Below, piece by piece: positions 59,624 to 64,000 of a stretch of 64,000 bases of DNA. Numbering within the stretch: position 1 is the first letter of the stretch; each line of letters opens with the position of its first letter. A model generated the notes under the pieces. It was not told the origin of the DNA and searched no databases. It saw only the letters and a list, made by a program, of their open reading frames with translations. The position numbers and the translations under genes were made by a program. The stretch lies in the NCBI RefSeq assembly GCF_028649475.1, contig NZ_JAQSIP010000002.1, positions 62,001-126,000 on the forward strand, written 5' to 3'. This DNA comes from Curvibacter cyanobacteriorum. Its GTDB lineage: Bacteria; Pseudomonadota; Gammaproteobacteria; Burkholderiales; Burkholderiaceae_C.

Positions 59624-59761
59624 CATGGTGGGCGGTGGACGGGCGTGTTTCTTGCCTGTCCCCTGCAGGCCCACCGGGGGTGGGCCGCTCCTCACTTCTG
59701 CAGGGATTTCATGTCATTTTTCTCCCCTGGCGCCCGCTTTGTCCCTGGCGGGGCCTGAGCC

Positions 59762-60652
59762 ATGGTCCGCATCGAACTGGCCATCGCGCTCCACTACCTG
59801 GTGTCCGCTCCGGGCGCCGATTTCATCTTCAACATCCAGGCGGCCCACACGCGCCGGCAGTGGGTGGTGCACGAGCAGTTGGGCGTCAGCCAGCCGGTGC
59901 CCCTGCTGATGCACACCGACCCCGCGACCCAGGCGCGCAGCCTGCGCCTGAGCGCGGCGGCCGGGCCGCTGAGCGTGCAGTACCGCGCCACGCTCGACCT
60001 GGACCACCTGATCGCGCCGGGCGCCAGCATCCCCGAGATCCCGGTCTCGCAGCTGCCGCCCGAGGTGCTGACCTACCTCTACCCCAGCCGCTACTGCCAG
60101 TCCGACCAGCTCAATGCGCTGGCCATGGCCGAGTTTGGCGCGCTGCGCCAGGGCTACTTCCGGGTGCAGGCAATCCAGGAATGGGTGCAGCGGCGCGTGG
60201 CGTTCACGCCGCGCAGCAGCAACTCGACCACCTCGGCCATCGAGACCCTGGCCGACGGGGCCGGCGTGTGCCGCGACTTTGCCCACCTGATGATCGCGCT
60301 GTGCCGGGCCATCAACATCCCGGCGCGTTTCACCACCGGCATCGACTACGGCGCCGACCCGGCCCTGGGGCCGACCGACTTCCATGCCTATGTCGAGGTC
60401 TACCTGGGCCACCGCTGGTACATCTTTGACCCGTCAGGCACGGCCATCCCGATGGGCTTTGTGCGCATTGGCACCGGCCATGACGCGGCCGATGCCTCGT
60501 TTGCCACCATCTTCGGGCCGGTGTCGTCGGAGCCGCCGCGCATCGAGATCGCGGCCGTGCTCAGCCCCCACCCGGGCGCGGTGCTGCCCTACCGGCGCAC
60601 CGAGGGCGTCAGCACCGACGGCGGCCTGGTGGCCGGCGCCTGGGTCAACTGA
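59762..60652 (+). CDS. Transglutaminase-like cysteine protein
   Basis: A 296-residue protein with an N-terminal beta-rich domain (bacterial transglutaminase N-terminal type) and a transglutaminase-like core. The catalytic triad is complete: C170 in GAGVCRDFAH, H208 in DFHAYVEVYL and D223 in IFDPSG. TTSAIETLADGAGVCRDFAHLMIALCRAINIPAR is the family signature. Such proteins are mostly peptidase-like or amide hydrolases in the cytoplasm of bacteria, and the partner is unknown. No signal peptide. No strong ribosome site; the ATG was chosen as the first codon of the conserved IELAIALHY start. Confidence 0.88.
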   Translation: MVRIELAIALHYLVSAPGADFIFNIQAAHTRRQWVVHEQLGVSQPVPLLMHTDPATQARSLRLSAAAGPLSVQYRATLDLDHLIAPGASIPEIPVSQLPPEVLTYLYPSRYCQSDQLNALAMAEFGALRQGYFRVQAIQEWVQRRVAFTPRSSNSTTSAIETLADGAGVCRDFAHLMIALCRAINIPARFTTGIDYGADPALGPTDFHAYVEVYLGHRWYIFDPSGTAIPMGFVRIGTGHDAADASFATIFGPVSSEPPRIEIAAVLSPHPGAVLPYRRTEGVSTDGGLVAGAWVN

Positions 60653-60727
60653 GCCGGTTGGCCGCGCCGCGCCGCGGGTGCCCTGGTTCGGACAGGTTTG
60701 CGCTGGGCGCGGCGCGCTGGCAGCGCT

Positions 60728-61231
60728 TCAGGGCAGGGGGTAGAGCGGCGTCCAGGGGGCCAGGATGGGCGTGAACAGCAGCGCGAAGGCGGCCCAGTTG
60801 AGCCACACGGTGAGCCAGAAGCGGCGCCGGAAAGTCACCTTGCTGGACTTGTGGCGCAGCACCTCCTGCGCGATCACCGCGCCAGGCCAGCCGCCGGCCA
60901 GGCCCAGGCCCAGCAACACGCTCTCGCGGGTGCGCCAGGTGCCGTGCCGGGCGGCCTCCTTGTCGCTCATGTAGGCGCCGTAGCACAGCGTGCTCATCAG
61001 CGCGCAGTACACCCCCACCTGCCAGGGCAGGTCGCCTTGCAGGCTGGCCACCACGTACAGCGCAATGCCGGCCGACAGCGCGACCAGGCTGGCGGTGCGC
61101 CAGCGCGGGCGGGCGGGTCGGCGCGGGGGCGTTGGCGGGCGCCGTTTGGGGCGCCACACTTCGGGGGCCGGCGGGCCGGACACGCGGGTCGGTCTGGCGC
61201 TGGGGCGTTGCGGGGGCTTGGGACGGTTCAC
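60728..61231 (-). CDS. DUF1294 membrane protein with Pro/Arg-rich N-terminus (GTG start)
   Basis: A 167-residue protein. The C-terminal ~95 residues hold the DUF1294 domain with SDKEAARHGTWRTRESVLLGLGLAGGWPGAVIAQEVLRHKSSKVTFRRRFW and three or four helices. Many family proteins have a cold-shock domain in front; here that part is replaced by about 45 residues of Pro/Arg-rich sequence. Translation has to start at a GTG, as no ATG precedes the first helix. Function unknown. It lies between two plus-strand genes, transcribed in the opposite direction. Confidence 0.75.
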   Translation of the reverse strand: MNRPKPPQRPSARPTRVSGPPAPEVWRPKRRPPTPPRRPARPRWRTASLVALSAGIALYVVASLQGDLPWQVGVYCALMSTLCYGAYMSDKEAARHGTWRTRESVLLGLGLAGGWPGAVIAQEVLRHKSSKVTFRRRFWLTVWLNWAAFALLFTPILAPWTPLYPLP

Positions 61232-61347
61232 AGGGGGCCTTGGGGCGGAGGGGGCGGTGGCGGGGCCGTGCCTGCCGGGCGGCGCGTGCAGGGCGCTGGC
61301 CGGGCGGCTACAGTGGCAGATCTTTGCCTGATTTTGGACTTTTTTCC

Positions 61348-62442
61348 ATGCCTTACAGCCTCACCTTGTCGCGCCATTTTTCAGCCACCTACGCCCAGGC
61401 ACGCAGCCAGTTCCTGGCGGCGGCCGAGGGGCGGGGAACCTTGCAGTCCTGGCAGCACCCGAGCCAGGTCGGCGCGTCGGGCGAGGCCCTGGCCATGGAT
61501 GTGTTGCGGGTGGGGGCGGACCCGGCGCGGCGCCTGTTGGTGATCACCTCGGGCCTGCATGGCGTCGAGGGGTTTTGCGGCTCGGGCTGTCAGCTGGCCC
61601 TGTTGCACGACGCCGATTGGCTGGCGCGGGCCGAGCGCGCCGGCGTGGCCGTGCTGCTGGTGCACGCGGTCAACCCCTACGGCTTTTCGCACCGCTGCCG
61701 CGTCAACGAGGACGGCATCGACCTGAACCGCAACTTCCTCGATTTCAGCCAGCCCCTGCCCGTCAACGCGGGTTATGCCGACCTGCACGCCGACCTGTTG
61801 CCCGAGACCTGGCCGCCGTCGCTGGCCCACGAGGAGGCCCTGGCCCTGGCCGAAGTGCGCCTGGGACCCACGGCCTGGCGTGACGCGCTGTCCAGCGGCC
61901 AGAGCAGCCACCCCGCCGGGGTGTTTTACGCGGGCCAGGGCCCGGCCTGGAGCAACCGCACCCTGCGCCAGGTGCTGCGCGAGCACGGGGCGGGCTGTGA
62001 CCGGATCGGCTGGATCGACATCCACACCGGCCTGGGCCCCGAAGGCCATGGCGAGAAGATCTATGCCGGCCGCAATGACCCCACCGACCTCGCGCGGGCC
62101 CGGGCCTGCTGGGGGGCGGATGTGTTCTCGCCGTTCGAGGACGGGTCTTGCACGGCGGTGGTGCGGGGCAGCGCCGCGCACAGCCTGTACGACGAATGCC
62201 CCCAGGCCGAGCCCCTGTCGTTGGGGCTGGAGTTTGGCACCCGGCCGTTCGACGAAGTGCTGTGGGCCATGCGCGTGGACCAGTGGCTCAACCAGCACCC
62301 CGACACCCCGGTGGCCGAGCGCGAGGCCTGGCGCCAGCGCGTGCGCTCGGCGTTCTGCATCGACACCCCCGAGTGGCGCGGCATGGTGGCGGGCCAGACC
62401 CGCGTGGCGGCGCTGCAGGCCCTGGCCGCCCTGGCCGCCTGA
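61348..62442 (+). CDS. DUF2817 family protein, M14-carboxypeptidase-like
   Basis: A 364-residue protein of the DUF2817 family, related to zinc carboxypeptidases of the M14/succinylglutamate desuccinylase clan. ITSGLHGVEGFCGSG has the first zinc ligands (H..E), HAVNPYGFSHRCRVNEDGIDLNRNF is the diagnostic second motif, and IGWIDIHTGLGPEGHGEKIY includes the third His. LGLEFGT near the end carries the catalytic Glu. No signal peptide. It may hydrolyse a peptide or amide; the substrate is unknown. Single gene between DUF1294 and endonuclease III. Confidence 0.85.
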   Translation: MPYSLTLSRHFSATYAQARSQFLAAAEGRGTLQSWQHPSQVGASGEALAMDVLRVGADPARRLLVITSGLHGVEGFCGSGCQLALLHDADWLARAERAGVAVLLVHAVNPYGFSHRCRVNEDGIDLNRNFLDFSQPLPVNAGYADLHADLLPETWPPSLAHEEALALAEVRLGPTAWRDALSSGQSSHPAGVFYAGQGPAWSNRTLRQVLREHGAGCDRIGWIDIHTGLGPEGHGEKIYAGRNDPTDLARARACWGADVFSPFEDGSCTAVVRGSAAHSLYDECPQAEPLSLGLEFGTRPFDEVLWAMRVDQWLNQHPDTPVAEREAWRQRVRSAFCIDTPEWRGMVAGQTRVAALQALAALAA

Positions 62443-62456
62443 GGCCGGGCCGCGCT

Positions 62457-63095
62457 TCAAGGCGCGGGGGTCTTGTCCTTGAAGTCGCACCAGCGCGCCA
62501 CGCTGCATTGCCAGCATTGCGGCTTGCGGGCCTGGCACACATAGCGGCCATGCAGGATCAGCCAGTGGTGTGAGTCCACCGCGTAGGCCGCGGGCACGCG
62601 CTTGAGCAGCTGCATCTCCACCGCCAGCGGGTTTTTGCCAGGCGCCAGGCCGGTGCGGTTGCTGACGCGGAAGATGTGGGTGTCCACCGCCATGGTGGGT
62701 TGGCCAAAGGCCACGTTGAGCACCACGTTGGCGGTTTTGCGCCCAACGCCGGGCAGCGCCTCCAGGGCTTCGCGGGTGCGCGGCACCTGGCCCTGGTGCT
62801 GTTCGACCAGGATGCGGCAGGTCTCGAGCAGGTGCCGGGCCTTGCTGCGGTAGAGACCGATGGTTTTGATGTATTTCTCAAGCCCGGCGAGGCCCAGGTC
62901 AAGGATCTTCTGCGGCGTGCCTGCCACCGGGAACAGGCGCCGCGTGGCCTTGTTCACGCCCACGTCGGTGGCTTGGGCCGACAGCAGCACGGCGGCCAGC
63001 AGCTCGAACACCGTGGTGTATTCAAGCTCGGTGTTGGGCATCGGGTTGGCCGCCTTGAGGGTGGCAAAAAAAGGTTCGATGTCTGATTTTTTCAT
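62457..63095 (-). CDS. nth: Endonuclease III
   Basis: A 212-residue DNA glycosylase/AP lyase that removes oxidised pyrimidines. The helix-hairpin-helix LPGVGRKTANVVLN has the catalytic K120, and D138 lies in AVDTHIFRVSNR. The 4Fe-4S cluster loop is C187-X6-C194-X2-C197-X5-C203, with the same numbers as in E. coli Nth. The ATG at 63095 is the only start that gives the usual N-terminus (MKKSDIEPFFATLKAAN). It is convergent with the DUF2817 gene and 228 bases from the HDOD gene. Confidence 0.96.
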   Translation of the reverse strand: MKKSDIEPFFATLKAANPMPNTELEYTTVFELLAAVLLSAQATDVGVNKATRRLFPVAGTPQKILDLGLAGLEKYIKTIGLYRSKARHLLETCRILVEQHQGQVPRTREALEALPGVGRKTANVVLNVAFGQPTMAVDTHIFRVSNRTGLAPGKNPLAVEMQLLKRVPAAYAVDSHHWLILHGRYVCQARKPQCWQCSVARWCDFKDKTPAP

Positions 63096-63323
63096 GCGGG
63101 GCAGCGCGGGGACCAGGGGGCAGCGCCGGGAGCGCTGGCGGCCGGACGGCCACGGGTTCGCATTGTGGCGCGGAATCCCCGCGCGGTGCGGGCGGGCCCG
63201 CCGTGCCCCCACAGGCCCAGCCCCCGGCGAGCCGCGCTGGCCCCGCATCGGTCCCGCATCGACCCAGCGCTGGGCCCGCGCATCAGGCCACGGCGCGGGG
63301 CCGGCCACCCCCGGCGGGGAGGC

Positions 63324-64000
63324 TCAGTGCAGCACGCTCATGTCGAGGAACTGGTCGACCGTGGGCAGGTGCTCGGCCATCCACACCGGGTCCAGTTGCA
63401 AGGCACCCATGACGTCCTGCGGCAGTGCGGCAATGGCCTCGCGCACGGCGGCCGCGTCGCCCGCCTTGGGGGCGCTTTCGGCCAGCAACTCGGCCAGGTG
63501 CAGCAGGCCCCCCAAACGGCAGAAGGGGCGGCTGGCCATTGGGTCCGACGCGTGGTCCAGGCCCTGGCTGATCAGCGCCGGGAAGTTCCAGCGCCGCGCC
63601 ATCTCGGCGCTGACCTGGCTTTCGGTGAACCCCAGCAGCAGGTTCTCCCGCTCCCAGCGGCCCCCGGGCAGGTGGGGCTGGCGTTCGATTTCGGACAGCG
63701 CTTGCGGCAGGCGCTGGCCAATCACGATCTCCCCCAGGCGCAGCATCATGCCGGCCAGCCAGGCGGCTTGCGGGTCAACCTCAAGGCGGCGGGCCAGCCA
63801 GTCGGCGTAACCGGCGCAGGCCATGCTTTGTTCCCAGAACTCCTGCCGGTTCAGGCCCGAGATGTCCGGAAACGCCCCGTTCAGGCAGGCCGACAGCGCC
63901 AGCGTGCGCACCTGGCCGAGGCCGGTCATGAGGATCGCATCGTCCAGGCTGGCCACCGTGCGCGGCAGGCCAAAGCGGGCGCAGTTGGCCAGGCGCACCA
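63324..64000 (-). CDS. HDOD-domain protein, C-terminal part (5' end beyond the window)
   Basis: The visible 225 codons encode an HDOD domain, an HD-like fold without phosphodiesterase activity used in signalling. VRLANCARFGLPRTVASLDDAILMTGLGQVRTLALSACL is the classical beginning of the domain after its first helix, and FWEQSMACAGYADWLARRLEVDPQAAWLAGMMLRLGE corresponds to its middle. The frame is open to the window edge and the first helix of the domain is missing, so the start lies outside. HDOD proteins often regulate motility, biofilm or c-di-GMP signalling. No partner gene is visible. Confidence 0.8.
   Translation of the reverse strand, partial: VRLANCARFGLPRTVASLDDAILMTGLGQVRTLALSACLNGAFPDISGLNRQEFWEQSMACAGYADWLARRLEVDPQAAWLAGMMLRLGEIVIGQRLPQALSEIERQPHLPGGRWERENLLLGFTESQVSAEMARRWNFPALISQGLDHASDPMASRPFCRLGGLLHLAELLAESAPKAGDAAAVREAIAALPQDVMGALQLDPVWMAEHLPTVDQFLDMSVLH

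Overview
The window looks like a chromosomal segment of a GC-rich betaproteobacterium of the order Burkholderiales, most likely the family Comamonadaceae. This rests on the very high GC content, Gram-negative trimeric porins, many LysR-type regulators, and above all nine periplasmic receptors of the Bug/TctC family (tripartite tricarboxylate transporter receptors), which are hugely expanded in that order. No rRNA, tRNA, insertion sequence, phage or CRISPR array was seen. It is an accessory catabolic region: small operons for CoA-linked or ring-cleavage degradation, each with its own Bug receptor and often a divergent LysR regulator.

Layout. 1-3433: end of a nitronate monooxygenase-like gene, a PaaI-type thioesterase, a Bug receptor and an acyl-CoA synthetase. 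3667-6004: an RskA-domain membrane protein and an MFS exporter. 6073-8740 (minus): an arsenic operon arsR-arsI-arsC-acr3 whose ArsI has a cysteine-pair tail. 9076-11001: a tannase/feruloyl-esterase-like lipoprotein whose frame runs on past a 13-G tract. 11048-18345 (minus): a putative meta-cleavage style operon (FAH hydrolase, Bug, VOC dioxygenase-like protein, aldehyde dehydrogenase, nitroreductase, 4-OT-like tautomerase), followed by a porin and another Bug, with a divergent LysR at 18557. 19522-21777: AhpD-like protein with divergent LysR, and a PNPOx-like protein. 22025-26741: a second synthetase-thioesterase-Bug module, a seven-copy 10-bp repeat, a truncated thioesterase and a porin. 26863-35231: LysR, FAH hydrolase, hydantoinase/oxoprolinase A and B, a small Cys protein, a CobW-type GTPase and a Bug. 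35316-37947: an MBL-fold lipoprotein, methyltransferase and membrane protein divergent from an HxlR regulator. 38284-39303: an orphan TRAP receptor. 39442-42320 (minus): a Cpx-like envelope stress system (CpxP-like protein, response regulator, His-rich sensor kinase), preceded by a Bcr/CflA exporter. 43831-53064: LysR plus a Bug-hydratase-acyl-CoA dehydrogenase-CoA transferase-MmgE/PrpD-CitE operon that matches the enzyme set of bacterial itaconate degradation. 53206-58414: two Bugs and a methylisocitrate-lyase-like enzyme under a divergent PrpR-type sigma-54 activator, with a recognisable sigma-54 promoter, IHF site and upstream activator repeats between them. 58643-64000: CDF metal exporter, transglutaminase-like protein, DUF1294 protein, DUF2817 peptidase-like protein, endonuclease III and a cut HDOD protein.

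How the genes work together (inference). Bug receptors bring in organic acids. CoA transferases and synthetases activate them, and hydratase, dehydrogenase and lyase steps cut them to central metabolites. FAH-family hydrolases and the VOC/ALDH/tautomerase set handle ring-cleavage-like intermediates. No TctA/TctB membrane subunits and no TRAP membrane subunits are in the window, so the receptors must share transporters encoded elsewhere. Functions are assigned by reading motifs and gene context only; no database search was run.
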